A stretch of 64,000 nucleotides of DNA from Pseudomonas sp. ANT_H4 (lineage in GTDB: Bacteria; Pseudomonadota; Gammaproteobacteria; Pseudomonadales; Pseudomonadaceae), in assembly GCF_008369295.1 (NCBI RefSeq), contig NZ_VOBG01000023.1:1-64000 (forward strand), in the 5' to 3' direction. Made by a program: the position numbers and the translations under genes. Under the pieces are notes generated by a model. The model searched no databases. It was not told the origin of the DNA and saw nothing but the letters and a program-made list of their open reading frames with translations. Below are positions 24,686 through 34,461 of the stretch, piece by piece (the stretch's first letter is position 1; each line of letters opens with the position of its first letter).

Positions 24686-27352
24686 TTACCAACTGATCCG
24701 AACCCCCGCGTTACCACTGACACCCTCCAGTTCGTTGGTATCCAGATTAGTGTTGTAGTCCGCCGCCAGGTACACGCTCACCGTCGAGGACAAGCGGGCA
24801 ACTACGCCCACGCCCAGGTCGGCGGAGGAGGACTTGTGATCGCTCTTGATCCGGTCGACGTCATCGTAGGTCACCGTATCGCTGCCACCGAAGGTGCGCC
24901 AGGCGTTGGCTCGCAGATAAGGTTCGATCGGCGTGTTTTGCACCAGGTAACGGCCTTTCAGGCGTGCGCCGACGCGCCCGGTCCAGTAATCCTGGGAGTC
25001 GAATGAGACCTTGGAAATACCGTCATTCTGGCTGTCCATATTAATCTGCTGGTTGATCACCTGGACCTGCGGTTCCACTACCCAGTGCTCCGACACGGTA
25101 ATCGGATACCCGGCTTCTGCCGACAGCGCCAGTGCGTGGCCCTTGCTGTCCGTCTTCACGCCACGGTCGGATTTGTTGTCGCCATCCAGTCGGGTACCCA
25201 TGGCCACCAGGTCCACGTACCAGCCTTTGGGATCGGTTAGGGTCCAGTAGGCACCGAAGTTGTCCCCGTCAAGTTTGACCCGACCGGAGCGGCGGTCCTG
25301 GAAGCCCAAGGCAAAGCCTTTGACGTCGCCCTGTAAACGGCTTTGACCCACGAACAAACCGAAGCGCTGGGTCTGCCCGCCACTGGTTTCAGAGGCGTAG
25401 AGATCGTGACCCACCTGATAGCCTTTGACAGAACCGTCGAAACTCGGCGAAACGGTGCCTGACCAGCTCTTGTTGAAGTCACTGCCATACGCACGACCCC
25501 AACCGGCCGGGACGGCTCCGGTTTCGCTCAGCAGGCTTTGTTCGCCCTGGCGGTCATGGAACGTACCCAGCGCTTGCAAGGTCATCAACTGTGCGGCCGG
25601 CACCACCACCGAATACACGGGCACTTCCAGGCGGTACAGGGGAATTGGATCGGCGCCCGCGATCGCTGTCGGTAGTAGTGGGGTGGTGACGGCAGGCTCA
25701 GGCGAGGCTCCGGCCGGCACTTGAGTGGGTGGTGGAGCAGGGGGCTCAACTGGCGCGACAGGTTGTGAGGTCGGCGGCTCCACCGGCGGCTCATCGGGCG
25801 CGACCACGGGCGGTGTCGGTGGAATCGGTGGTATCGGCACCACGACTGGCGGCACCGGTGGGGGCGTCGGTACCACGGGCGGTTGCACCGCCACTACCGA
25901 GGAGCGCAGGTACCAGTTGTTTTCCGAACCCGCCGTGACCCCGCCCTTGAACAGATAGTATTCATAGGCCCCGGCAGACACCGAGCCTTTCAGGGCAAAG
26001 GCATCGGTAGTGCTGACCGCGCCGTTGAGCGCCTGCACCACCTCGATCCCATTGTTTTGCGTAAGGCCACCGAGGCCACCGAGGTTGGTTACCGCCAACT
26101 GGGTGTTGCCGCTGATGGTGCCGTCCGAGACCACCAGTTTGTCAGTGGCGGAGCTGTCGTCTCCCAGCACCGTTTGCAGCCATAACTGTCCATTGTTGCC
26201 AACATAGTTGCCGTACACCGTTAGCGAGTCGGTGGCGCTGTTGCTGGCGGTGGTCATGTCGATGGTGCCGGCGTTGTTGAGGATGGCCAACTGGCCGGCG
26301 GTATAGGGGCGGATGCTGCCTTGGGTCACGGCCAGCACACTGCTGCTGTCGATGGAAAAGGTTCCAGTATTGCTGGCGCTGTCACCGAGGAAAAAATCCC
26401 CCGCCAGGTCGAAGCGCGAATTGTTGTTGAGGTTGACGGTCTCCCAGCCGATGTAACGCGATGCTGTGCTGGAGGTGGTGTTATCGAAGGTCAGTTGATC
26501 ATTGCCCAGGCCACCGTCGATGGACGGCGTGGCACTTAACAGGCTTTCAGTCAGGCCGCTGAGCAGCGCGGTATCGTTACCGTCACCCATCAGCACGGCT
26601 GATTTGATCTGGCCGCCATTGATCCAGTTGAGTGTGTCGTTGCCGACGCTGGCGCGGATTTCGCCGTTAATGATCCCGCCGCTGATTGTGATGCTGTCAT
26701 TGCCACCGCTGACGCTGATATTGCCGCCGATAGTGCCACCGGAAACGATAATCCGGTCGGTGCCAAAGCCTGTCACCAGGTTGCCGAGAATCGAGCCACC
26801 GGACATGTCGTAGATATTGTTATCCAGCTTCATGTCGACCCGGCCAATGGTGCCGCTGGTCTGCTGCGCCACGTCGCCGTCTTCAAAGGCGCCGACGATG
26901 GTACCCCCGGTCATCAGGAAGGTGTCGCGGCCGTCTCCTTGGGCCAGGGACTGGATTTGTCCGCCGCTCATTACAAAGTCATCGATACCATTGCCTTGGG
27001 AAACAGCCCCGGTGACCGCACCGGCACTGATCTGGAAGCGATCGGCACCGTCACCCTGGGTGACTGTCCCCACGATGCGGCCAGAGTTTATGTCGACGAA
27101 GTCACTCCCCGGACCGAACGTGATGTTGCCGTTGATGGTGCCGGTGCCGCCGGCGGGAAGTGTCAGGGTGTTGTTGCCCACCAAGTCGGTAAGGCCGGTA
27201 GCGCTGGTGCCGCTGTCGCACACATAAGAATCAACCCCGAGGCCTGGGGTAAGTACACAGGCGGCCTGGGCTTGCTGCAAGGCGAGACTCATCAGGGAAA
27301 GTACGCTAACGCCGAGTAGAGCAGGCTTGGTAAATAACCGTTCCGTGTGCAT
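24686..27352 (-). CDS. Autotransporter (type Va) with repeat passenger
   Basis: An 888-residue surface protein. A signal peptide ends at about residue 30 (QAQA). The passenger has two early cysteines, then about ten degenerate repeats of the form GDGxDxFxxSGGxxxG (residues 60-270), which suggests a beta-helix. A Pro/Val-rich linker (about 490-560) leads to a C-terminal autotransporter barrel (about 600-888) ending in an aromatic residue (GNAGVRISW), as needed for BAM assembly. No protease or lipase motif is seen in the passenger, so adhesion or aggregation is more likely than enzymatic activity. Isolated gene. Confidence 0.88.
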   Translation of the reverse strand: MHTERLFTKPALLGVSVLSLMSLALQQAQAACVLTPGLGVDSYVCDSGTSATGLTDLVGNNTLTLPAGGTGTINGNITFGPGSDFVDINSGRIVGTVTQGDGADRFQISAGAVTGAVSQGNGIDDFVMSGGQIQSLAQGDGRDTFLMTGGTIVGAFEDGDVAQQTSGTIGRVDMKLDNNIYDMSGGSILGNLVTGFGTDRIIVSGGTIGGNISVSGGNDSITISGGIINGEIRASVGNDTLNWINGGQIKSAVLMGDGNDTALLSGLTESLLSATPSIDGGLGNDQLTFDNTTSSTASRYIGWETVNLNNNSRFDLAGDFFLGDSASNTGTFSIDSSSVLAVTQGSIRPYTAGQLAILNNAGTIDMTTASNSATDSLTVYGNYVGNNGQLWLQTVLGDDSSATDKLVVSDGTISGNTQLAVTNLGGLGGLTQNNGIEVVQALNGAVSTTDAFALKGSVSAGAYEYYLFKGGVTAGSENNWYLRSSVVAVQPPVVPTPPPVPPVVVPIPPIPPTPPVVAPDEPPVEPPTSQPVAPVEPPAPPPTQVPAGASPEPAVTTPLLPTAIAGADPIPLYRLEVPVYSVVVPAAQLMTLQALGTFHDRQGEQSLLSETGAVPAGWGRAYGSDFNKSWSGTVSPSFDGSVKGYQVGHDLYASETSGGQTQRFGLFVGQSRLQGDVKGFALGFQDRRSGRVKLDGDNFGAYWTLTDPKGWYVDLVAMGTRLDGDNKSDRGVKTDSKGHALALSAEAGYPITVSEHWVVEPQVQVINQQINMDSQNDGISKVSFDSQDYWTGRVGARLKGRYLVQNTPIEPYLRANAWRTFGGSDTVTYDDVDRIKSDHKSSSADLGVGVVARLSSTVSVYLAADYNTNLDTNELEGVSGNAGVRISW

Positions 27353-27668
27353 AAGGCCGTCCTGCTCTAGTTATAAAACTGTACTGGGTTTAGTACATGT
27401 CGTTCAGGTTGGCAATTAATGGCGCGCGCTCGCTTGGTTCAAGGGTGAGTGAACAGAATTTAGATCCTGGTGAATACTCATGGAGGGTTTGGCACCCGGG
27501 TAGGGCCGATAGGCACACTTGCCAAGAGGCGCTGCGCATTTGGATCAATAAGTTGTCAGTTTCAGTCATTGAGCGACAGCGGGTGGACTCTTAGTCTGTG
27601 GGGCATAAACCGATGGGGTGCCGTTCGAGCGTCCCACGTCCCGTGATGATCCGTTGTGGAGCTGTACC
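27353..27668. other. Intergenic region between autotransporter and fadH
   Basis: About 316 bases between divergent genes. It contains a small inverted repeat GTACT (27381-27385) / AGTAC (27392-27396) close to the autotransporter start, which could be an operator. No convincing RNA gene or ORF is seen. Confidence 0.4.
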
Positions 27669-29708
27669 ATGACCGCTGCTGCCTACCCGCACCTGCTGGC
27701 CCCGTTGGACCTGGGTTTTACCACCTTGCGCAACCGCACACTGATGGGCTCGATGCACACTGGTCTTGAAGAAAAACCCGGTGGTTTCGAGCGCATGGCG
27801 GCCTATTTTGCCGAGCGCGCCCGTGGCGGCGTTGGCCTGATGGTCACTGGCGGCATTGGCCCTAACGATGAAGGCGGGGTGTATTCCGGTGCGGCCAAGC
27901 TGACCACTGAGGAAGAGGCGCAAAAACACAAGATCGTCACGCATGCCGTGCACGAGGCGGGTGGCAAGATCTGCATGCAGATTCTCCATGCCGGCCGTTA
28001 TGCCTACAGCCCCAGGCAGGTGGCGCCAAGCGCGATCCAGGCGCCGATCAACCCGTTCAAGCCTAAAGAGCTGGACGAAGAGGGCATCGAAAAGCAGATC
28101 AGCGATTTCGTCACCTGCTCGGTACTGGCCCAGGTCGCCGAGTATGACGGTGTGGAAATCATGGGTTCTGAAGGCTACTTCATTAACCAGTTTCTCGCTG
28201 CCCACACCAACCATCGCACCGACCGTTGGGGCGGTGCCTACGAAAACCGCATGCGCTTGCCGGTGGAGATCGTCCGTCGGGTGCGCGAAGCCGTGGGGCC
28301 CAATTTCATTATCATTTTCCGCCTGTCGATGCTCGATCTGGTGGAAGGCGGCAGCACCTGGGAAGAAATCGTGCAATTGGCCAAGGCCATCGAGCAGGCT
28401 GGCGCGACGCTTATCAACACCGGCATTGGCTGGCATGAAGCGCGCATCCCGACCATCGCCACCAAAGTCCCCCGTGGCGCCTTCAGTAAAGTGACTGCCA
28501 AGCTGCGCGGTTCGGTGAAGATCCCGCTGATTACTACCAACCGTATCAACACCCCGCAAATCGCCGAGCAGATCCTGGCCGAAGGCGATGCTGACCTGGT
28601 CTCCATGGCCCGGCCGTTCCTGGCGGATGCGGACTTCGTCAATAAGGCCGCTGAAGGCCGCGCTGACGAGATCAATACGTGCATTGGCTGCAACCAGGCC
28701 TGCCTGGACCACACCTTCAGCGGAAAACTGACCACCTGCCTGGTCAACCCGCGGGCGTGCCATGAGACCGAACTCAACTATCTGCCCGTCAAGCAGATCA
28801 AGAAAATCGCCGTGGTCGGCGCCGGGCCTGCGGGTTTGGCTGCAGCCACCGTGGCGGCCGAACGCGGCCATCAAGTGACGCTGTTCGATTCCGCCAGCGA
28901 GATCGGCGGCCAGTTCAATATCGCCAAACGCGTCCCGGGCAAGGAAGAGTTTGTTGAAACCCTGCGCTACTTCAAGCGCAAGTTGCAGACGACCCATGTC
29001 GAGTTGTGCCTCAACACCCGCGTGGATGTGGAGCATCTGGTGGCTGGCGGTTATGACGAAATCATCCTGGCCACCGGTATTGCGCCGCGTACCCCGGAGA
29101 TTGCGGGTGTCGAGAACGCCAAGGTGCTCAGCTACCTGGACGTGATCCTGGAACGCAAGCCGGTGGGCAAGCGTGTGGCGGTAATCGGGGCCGGTGGCAT
29201 CGGTTTTGACGTGTCGGAATTCCTCGTGCACCAAGGCGTGTCCACCAGCCTGGATCGTGAGGCGTTCTGGAAAGAGTGGGGCATTGATACTCACCTTGAG
29301 GTGCGGGGCGGCGTGGCCGGAATCAAGGCTGAGCCTCATGCACCGGCGCGCCAGGTGTTCCTGCTGCAGCGCAAGGCTTCCAAGGTCGGTGACGGCCTGG
29401 GCAAGACCACTGGCTGGATTCACCGTGCCGGCCTGAAGAACAAGCAGGTGCAGATGCTCAACAGCGTCGAGTACTTGAAGATCGATGATGAAGGTTTGCA
29501 CATCCGCATCGGTGCCGACGGCGAGCCCCAGGTGTTGGCGGTGGACAACATTGTCATCTGTGCAGGCCAAGACCCGCTGCGCGAACTGCAGGACGGTCTG
29601 GTCGCTGCCGGGCAGAATGTGCATCTGATCGGTGGTGCCGATGTTGCCGCCGAGCTGGATGCCAAGCGCGCCATCAACCAGGGCTCGCGCCTCGCCGCCG
29701 AGTTGTAA
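27669..29708 (+). CDS. fadH: NADPH-dependent 2,4-dienoyl-CoA reductase
   Basis: A 679-residue flavo-iron-sulfur enzyme needed for beta-oxidation of unsaturated fatty acids. It has an N-terminal Old Yellow Enzyme-type barrel with FMN, a 4Fe-4S site with cysteines 338, 341, 345 and 357, and a C-terminal FAD/NADPH module with AVVGAGPAGLAAATVAAERGH and a second GAGGIGFD site. Length agrees with E. coli FadH (672). The ATG at 27669 (MTAAAYPHLLAPLDLG) matches the family start; upstream residues do not. Confidence 0.95.
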   Translation: MTAAAYPHLLAPLDLGFTTLRNRTLMGSMHTGLEEKPGGFERMAAYFAERARGGVGLMVTGGIGPNDEGGVYSGAAKLTTEEEAQKHKIVTHAVHEAGGKICMQILHAGRYAYSPRQVAPSAIQAPINPFKPKELDEEGIEKQISDFVTCSVLAQVAEYDGVEIMGSEGYFINQFLAAHTNHRTDRWGGAYENRMRLPVEIVRRVREAVGPNFIIIFRLSMLDLVEGGSTWEEIVQLAKAIEQAGATLINTGIGWHEARIPTIATKVPRGAFSKVTAKLRGSVKIPLITTNRINTPQIAEQILAEGDADLVSMARPFLADADFVNKAAEGRADEINTCIGCNQACLDHTFSGKLTTCLVNPRACHETELNYLPVKQIKKIAVVGAGPAGLAAATVAAERGHQVTLFDSASEIGGQFNIAKRVPGKEEFVETLRYFKRKLQTTHVELCLNTRVDVEHLVAGGYDEIILATGIAPRTPEIAGVENAKVLSYLDVILERKPVGKRVAVIGAGGIGFDVSEFLVHQGVSTSLDREAFWKEWGIDTHLEVRGGVAGIKAEPHAPARQVFLLQRKASKVGDGLGKTTGWIHRAGLKNKQVQMLNSVEYLKIDDEGLHIRIGADGEPQVLAVDNIVICAGQDPLRELQDGLVAAGQNVHLIGGADVAAELDAKRAINQGSRLAAEL

Positions 29709-29765
29709 GTGCGTTGAAGGGGTGGTGTTAGAATACCGCCTCTTTTTTCATGCAGACTCGCTGCC

Positions 29766-30659
29766 ATGGGTCCCTTCGACTGGCTCCCTCACGCCCCGCT
29801 TGAACCGTTGCATCTGGACTGGCTGGCACGCGCTGGCATCGAGGTTGCGGTGCTGCGCCTGGATCGTATCGACCCGCTGATCAGCGGTAACAAGTGGTTC
29901 AAGCTGACCGAGCATTTGGCTCAAGCTCAGCAAGCCGGCGCTAGCGGTATCATCAGCCTGGGCGGTGCTTACTCCAACCACCTGCACGCGTTGGCGGCAG
30001 CCGGCAAACGCTTCGGCTTTGCCACCGTCGGGCTATTGCGTGGTCATCCTCAAGAAACCCCCACCGTACTCGACCTCAAGGCCTTCGGCATGCAGCTGCA
30101 TTGGCTGGGCTATGGCGGATATCGGGCGCGCCATGAGCCTGATTTCTGGCTGTCGTGGAGGGAGCAGTATCCGCATTTGCACCCGGTGCCTGAGGGTGGC
30201 GGAGGATTGTCGGGGGCCATGGGCTGCAGGCAGTTGGTGTTCCAGGCACAGGCACAGTTGTGCGGTTTGGGTTGGGCGGACTATCACGGTTGGTGGCTAG
30301 CCGCCGGGACCGGTACCACGTTGGCCGGGCTGGTGCTGGCCGAGGCGGGTGCGCATCCGGTGTATGGCGCGCTGGCGGTGCCACAGGATCACGGTGTGGA
30401 GCGCCAGGTGCGCGAGATTGTGCAAGGAGGGTTCGAACTGCTTGATGCCAGCCGAGGCGGATTTGCCCAGGTTGATCCCGTGCTGCTGGCGTTTATCGAC
30501 GCCACGGAACAGGCCAGCGGTTTGCCCCTTGAGCCTCTTTACACCGCCAAGGCGCTGCTGGCGTTGAAGGAGCAAGTCGAGGCGGGCCGGTTTGCCGTAG
30601 GCACACGCCTGATCTTCATCCACACCGGCGGTTTACAGGGCCGCCGGGGTTTTGCGTAA
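29766..30659 (+). CDS. PLP-dependent D-cysteine desulfhydrase / ACC deaminase family protein
   Basis: A 297-residue fold type II PLP enzyme. The Schiff-base lysine is K43 in SGNKWFKL, and SLGGAYSNHLHALAAAG and AAGTGTTLAGLV bind the cofactor phosphate. The family includes D-cysteine desulfhydrase and 1-aminocyclopropane-1-carboxylate deaminase. At under 300 residues it is shorter than true ACC deaminases (about 338), so D-cysteine or a related D-amino acid is more likely. It follows fadH by 57 bases. Confidence 0.82.
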   Translation: MGPFDWLPHAPLEPLHLDWLARAGIEVAVLRLDRIDPLISGNKWFKLTEHLAQAQQAGASGIISLGGAYSNHLHALAAAGKRFGFATVGLLRGHPQETPTVLDLKAFGMQLHWLGYGGYRARHEPDFWLSWREQYPHLHPVPEGGGGLSGAMGCRQLVFQAQAQLCGLGWADYHGWWLAAGTGTTLAGLVLAEAGAHPVYGALAVPQDHGVERQVREIVQGGFELLDASRGGFAQVDPVLLAFIDATEQASGLPLEPLYTAKALLALKEQVEAGRFAVGTRLIFIHTGGLQGRRGFA

Positions 30660-30661
30660 GG

Positions 30662-31207
30662 TCAGCGTTTAGGCATCATCCGCATCATGGTGTTGTCACG
30701 CATAAAGTAATGGTGATAAAGCCCCGCTATGGCATGCAGGCCGATCAGCCAATAGCCGATGGTGCCACCCAGCACGTGCCAGCCTTCGATCTGCTTGGCC
30801 AGGTCCTTGTTCTCGCCAATCAGCGGCGGTAACTCAATCCCGTAAAACAGCACCGAGTGTCCCTCGGCGCTAACGATCAACCAGCCAAAAATCGGCATGC
30901 CGATCATGAATACATAGAGCGCCACGTGCATCAGGGTGGCAAGCAAGGCCTGCCATTGCGGCGGCGCCGGCACGATCTTCGGTGCTACTCCCAGGGTGCG
31001 CGCGAACAGTCGCAGCCAGACCAGTACGAATACCGTCAGGCCGAACATGAAGTGCAGCTCCTTGATTAACGTACGGCCACCACTACCCTTGGGAAATATC
31101 CCGCGAAATTCAATGGCGGCGTAGACCACTACCAGCAGCACCAGCATCAGCCAGTGCAGGGCAATCGACATCGTACTGTAACGCGAATCAGTGTTTTTCC
31201 AGGGCAT
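30662..31207 (-). CDS. Cytochrome b561 (CybB type)
   Basis: A 181-residue four-helix membrane cytochrome with heme-ligand histidines in ALHWLM, LHFMFG, MHVALY and LHAIAGLYHHY. It probably passes electrons from the quinone pool to a partner or superoxide. I chose the ATG at 31207 (MPWKNTDSRYS) because GAGGAA lies eight bases upstream. It is convergent with the PLP gene with only 2 bases between. A second b561 occurs at 39152. Confidence 0.9.
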   Translation of the reverse strand: MPWKNTDSRYSTMSIALHWLMLVLLVVVYAAIEFRGIFPKGSGGRTLIKELHFMFGLTVFVLVWLRLFARTLGVAPKIVPAPPQWQALLATLMHVALYVFMIGMPIFGWLIVSAEGHSVLFYGIELPPLIGENKDLAKQIEGWHVLGGTIGYWLIGLHAIAGLYHHYFMRDNTMMRMMPKR

Positions 31208-31329
31208 TGCTTTGTTCCTCACTCATCAGGGCAAACCTCCGTTCTTTAACGACGAAGTCCTTTCAATGTAAGCCTTTTTTCCAGGTTTGCCCGTGGCAAC
31301 TGCGTGAGGTCGCAATATGTTGATCTTTA

Positions 31330-32157
31330 TCAGTTGCTCTGCGGCATCTCACCTCGTGCCAGACGACTATTGATATCGGCAATGACCGCAGGCAGGTCGC
31401 TGATAGTGTCGATCATATAGTGAGGACGTGAGCTTTCGAACTGGCCCTGGATACGGCTGCGTTCGCTGGCCAGTGTTTCGCCGTCCAATGCGCGAAATTG
31501 TTCGTAGGTAAGGCCCAGCGCGTTGCCCGAGCAGGTCAGCGCCACGGTCCACATCCCGGCACGACGGCCTTCCAGAATGCCCGGCACGGTATCGTCGATC
31601 TTCACGCAGGCAGCGACATCATCTATCCCCAGCGCGATCACGTTAGCCAACGCCTGGGCCGGCCACGGGCGGCCGTTGGGCACTTCGTCGGTGGCGACCA
31701 CATGGTCGGCGACATAGCCGTTACGGGCGGCCAGTTCCACCACCTTATCCATGACCTGCTTGGGGTAGCCGGAGCAGGAGCCGATCTTGATACCTTGCTG
31801 ACGCAACTGCGCGATGGTCTCCAGGGCGCCGGGAATCAAGGCGGAGTGTTCGGCGATCTTTTCGATCTGCAACGGCATGAAGCGTTGGTAGATGGCGGTC
31901 ACGTCGTCATCGGTCGGCGTACGGCCAAATGCTTTGAAGTACCGTTCGGCCACTTGCGGCTGGTCGCACAGGGTGCGGATGTGGTCCCACTTGCCCATGC
32001 CCATCGGGCCGCGCGCTTCTTCGATGGAGACCTGGACGTCGAATTCGGCGAAGGCTTCGACAAAGATCTGGGTTGGGGCGAAGGAGCCGAAGTCGACCAC
32101 GGTGCCGGCCCAGTCGAGGATGGCGGCTTGGAGTTTGCTTGGGTTTTGGTAGTTCAT
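31330..32157 (-). CDS. phnX: Phosphonoacetaldehyde hydrolase (phosphonatase)
   Basis: A 275-residue HAD-superfamily enzyme that splits phosphonoacetaldehyde into acetaldehyde and phosphate. The nucleophile is D15 in ILDWAGTVVD, and the Schiff-base lysine that marks phosphonatases is K56 in PMGMGKWDHI. It lies 41 bases after phnW and completes the two-step route from 2-aminoethylphosphonate, releasing phosphate, nitrogen and C2 carbon in the cytosol. Confidence 0.96.
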   Translation of the reverse strand: MNYQNPSKLQAAILDWAGTVVDFGSFAPTQIFVEAFAEFDVQVSIEEARGPMGMGKWDHIRTLCDQPQVAERYFKAFGRTPTDDDVTAIYQRFMPLQIEKIAEHSALIPGALETIAQLRQQGIKIGSCSGYPKQVMDKVVELAARNGYVADHVVATDEVPNGRPWPAQALANVIALGIDDVAACVKIDDTVPGILEGRRAGMWTVALTCSGNALGLTYEQFRALDGETLASERSRIQGQFESSRPHYMIDTISDLPAVIADINSRLARGEMPQSN

Positions 32158-32198
32158 GGTTCAAATCCTGTGGTTCAAAATAAGGGGGGTAATCAGAT

Positions 32199-33302
32199 TT
32201 ACAGCACTTCCATCTCTTGCAGTACCTGGGCAATCGCTGCCACGGCAGCCTGCATCTCGGTCTGGTTGACATGGCCGATGCAGCCGACGCGAAAGGTTTC
32301 CACTTGGGTCAATTTGCCGGGGTAGAGGATGAATCCCTTGGCCTTGACCCGTTCGTAGAAGTCCTTGAACTGGTAGCGCGGGTCGTTTGGCGCGTGGAAG
32401 GTGACGATGATCGGCGCCTGGATCGCGGTGGGTAGAAAGCTGCGCACACCGAGCTTGGCCATCCCCTCCAGCAGTGTCTGGCAGTTGTTGGCATAGCGCT
32501 GATGGCGAGCCGGCAAGCCGCCTTCTTCGTTGTATTGCAGCAACGCTTCGTGCAGTGCGGCGACGACGTGGGTTGGCGGGGTGAAGCGCCATTGGCCGGT
32601 CTTGGCCATATAACTGTGTTGATCAAACAGATCCATGGCCAGGGAGTGGCTGTTGCCCTGGGAGGCGGTCAGTGCCTGTTTTTCGGCGAAGACAAAACCC
32701 ATCCCCGGCACACCTTCCAGGCATTTGCCGGAGGCGGCGATCAGCGCATCAAAAGGCACTTGGCGGGCATCGATGGGCAGCGCGCCAAAGGAACTCATGG
32801 CGTCGATGATCAGGCGCTTGCCGTGGCGGGCGATGACCTGGGCGATTTCCGGTAGCGGGTTGAGGATGCCGGTGCTGGTTTCACAATGGATCAATGCGAC
32901 GTGGGTGATACCGCTGTCAGCCTGCAGCAGGCGGTCGACGTCGGCGGCGGTGGTGGGTTCATCTTCGGCGGTTTCAAAGGTGCTGAACGAGCGGCCCAAC
33001 ACTTTGCAAATCTTCGCCAGGCGCTTGCCATAGGCGCCATTGATTAGCACCAGCACCTTGCCGTCCCGTGGGACCAGGGTGCCGATGGCCGCTTCTACCG
33101 CGAAAGTGCCGCTGCCCTGCAACGGCACGCAGTGATGGCTGTCGCTGCCGTTGACGATACTCAGCAGCTGCTTGCAGAGGCTGGCGGTCAGTTGATTGAA
33201 ACTGTTATCCCATGAACCCCAGTCCACCATCATTGCCTGGCGGGTACGGGCGGAGGTGGTCAAGGGCCCGGGGGTGAGCAGGATCGGCGCGGCAGTACTC
33301 AT
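32199..33302 (-). CDS. phnW: 2-aminoethylphosphonate--pyruvate transaminase
   Basis: A 367-residue PLP aminotransferase (class V) converting 2-aminoethylphosphonate and pyruvate to phosphonoacetaldehyde and alanine. The PLP lysine is K193 in AASGKCLEGVPG, and the start LLTPGPLTTSARTRQAMM is the family signature. I chose the ATG at 33302 with GAGGA upstream. First gene of phnW-phnX, divergent from the LysR gene at 33415. No AEP transporter is seen next to it. Confidence 0.95.
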   Translation of the reverse strand: MSTAAPILLTPGPLTTSARTRQAMMVDWGSWDNSFNQLTASLCKQLLSIVNGSDSHHCVPLQGSGTFAVEAAIGTLVPRDGKVLVLINGAYGKRLAKICKVLGRSFSTFETAEDEPTTAADVDRLLQADSGITHVALIHCETSTGILNPLPEIAQVIARHGKRLIIDAMSSFGALPIDARQVPFDALIAASGKCLEGVPGMGFVFAEKQALTASQGNSHSLAMDLFDQHSYMAKTGQWRFTPPTHVVAALHEALLQYNEEGGLPARHQRYANNCQTLLEGMAKLGVRSFLPTAIQAPIIVTFHAPNDPRYQFKDFYERVKAKGFILYPGKLTQVETFRVGCIGHVNQTEMQAAVAAIAQVLQEMEVL

Positions 33303-33414
33303 TCTGATGTCCTCGCAAAGCGTTGGGGTGAAGCTACGGGACATAAGTTGCAGTTTGCCTTGTCATCAATCAAATTGTTTGTTGTTATGCCAGCCATCAG
33401 TGAGGCCGATAACT

Positions 33415-34275
33415 ATGAATTTATTTCAACTGCGTGCATTTGATGCCGTCGCCCGTGACGGTAGTTTTACCCGTGCCGCTGCGCGGTTGTTTATCAGCCA
33501 GCCGGCGGTCACCGGGCATATCAAGGCGCTGGAGGAGCACTACCAGATCACCCTGTTGCGGCGCACTGCCCGGCGGGTGGAATTGACCGAGGAGGGCACC
33601 AAGCTCGCCGCGATCACTCGGGCCATCTTTGGCCTGGTGGACGAGGCGCAAGCGATGCTGGAGGCCAACCGGCAACTGCTCACCGGGCGCCTGGAAGTGG
33701 CGGCGGACGGGCCGCACATGGTCATGCCGATGCTGGCGAAGTTGCGCGCCCGTTATCCGGGGATCACCGTCAACCTGCGCCTGGGCAACGCTCAGGAAAC
33801 CCTCGCCGCACTGCTGTCCGAACACGCTGACGTGGCGGTGTTGACCGAGGTCAAGCCGCGCAAGGGCCTGCACCTGCAACCCTTGAGTGAGTCACGGATC
33901 TGCGCGCTGGTGCCGGCAGGGCATCCCTGGTTGGCGGACCCGGCAGGGATTCGCCTTGAGCAACTGGACCAGGTGATCATGGTGTTGCGCGAGCCCAGTT
34001 CCATCACCCGCCGCACCTTCGACGATGCCTGCTCCCAGGCAGGGGTCCAGCCCAAGGTGCTGCTGGAACTGGACAGCCGCGAAGCGGTGACGGAAGCCGT
34101 GGCCGCTGAGTTGGGGGTGGGGGTGGTGTCATCGGTGGAGGTCAGCCGCGACCCACGGGTTCGAGCGATTCCCATCAGCGGCGACGGGCTGGTGAACCAG
34201 CACATGATCGGTTGCATGGAGCGGCGCCGGGAGTTGCGCTTGATTCAGGCGTTTTTTGAGTTGGCGCCGGGCTGA
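33415..34275 (+). CDS. LysR-type regulator of 2-aminoethylphosphonate genes
   Basis: A 286-residue LysR regulator: N-terminal helix-turn-helix (MNLFQLRAFDAVARDGSFTRAAARLFISQPAVTGHI region) and a periplasmic-binding-like ligand domain. It starts 112 bases from phnW in the divergent direction, the usual layout for a LysR protein and its target. The likely inducer is 2-aminoethylphosphonate or phosphonoacetaldehyde (inference). I chose the ATG at 33415 as it gives the normal LysR N-terminus; TGAGG lies upstream. Confidence 0.9.
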   Translation: MNLFQLRAFDAVARDGSFTRAAARLFISQPAVTGHIKALEEHYQITLLRRTARRVELTEEGTKLAAITRAIFGLVDEAQAMLEANRQLLTGRLEVAADGPHMVMPMLAKLRARYPGITVNLRLGNAQETLAALLSEHADVAVLTEVKPRKGLHLQPLSESRICALVPAGHPWLADPAGIRLEQLDQVIMVLREPSSITRRTFDDACSQAGVQPKVLLELDSREAVTEAVAAELGVGVVSSVEVSRDPRVRAIPISGDGLVNQHMIGCMERRRELRLIQAFFELAPG

Positions 34276-34461
34276 TCCTCCAGCAGGCAGTGTCCCTGAC
34301 AATCTCCAGGAATGTCGCCACCACTCCAAACCATTGCGCACCCGACCTCCTGCGTCAGCGGCCGGTTTTTTGGTGGATCAGAGTGTTTTTGCGCTATAAA
34401 CTCTGGCCCCAAAGCGCCGGCCAGTAGACGTCTCGGCGCGATGGACAAAAGAGAGCGAGTC

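Noticed and set aside
26817..27227. Plus-strand frame within the autotransporter
   Set aside because: It is antisense to the repeat-rich passenger, and its composition follows the repeats.
27591..29624. A 677-codon minus-strand frame opposite fadH
   Set aside because: It mirrors the high-GC codon pattern of fadH, has a His/Gln-rich composition typical of antisense shadows and shows no family motif.
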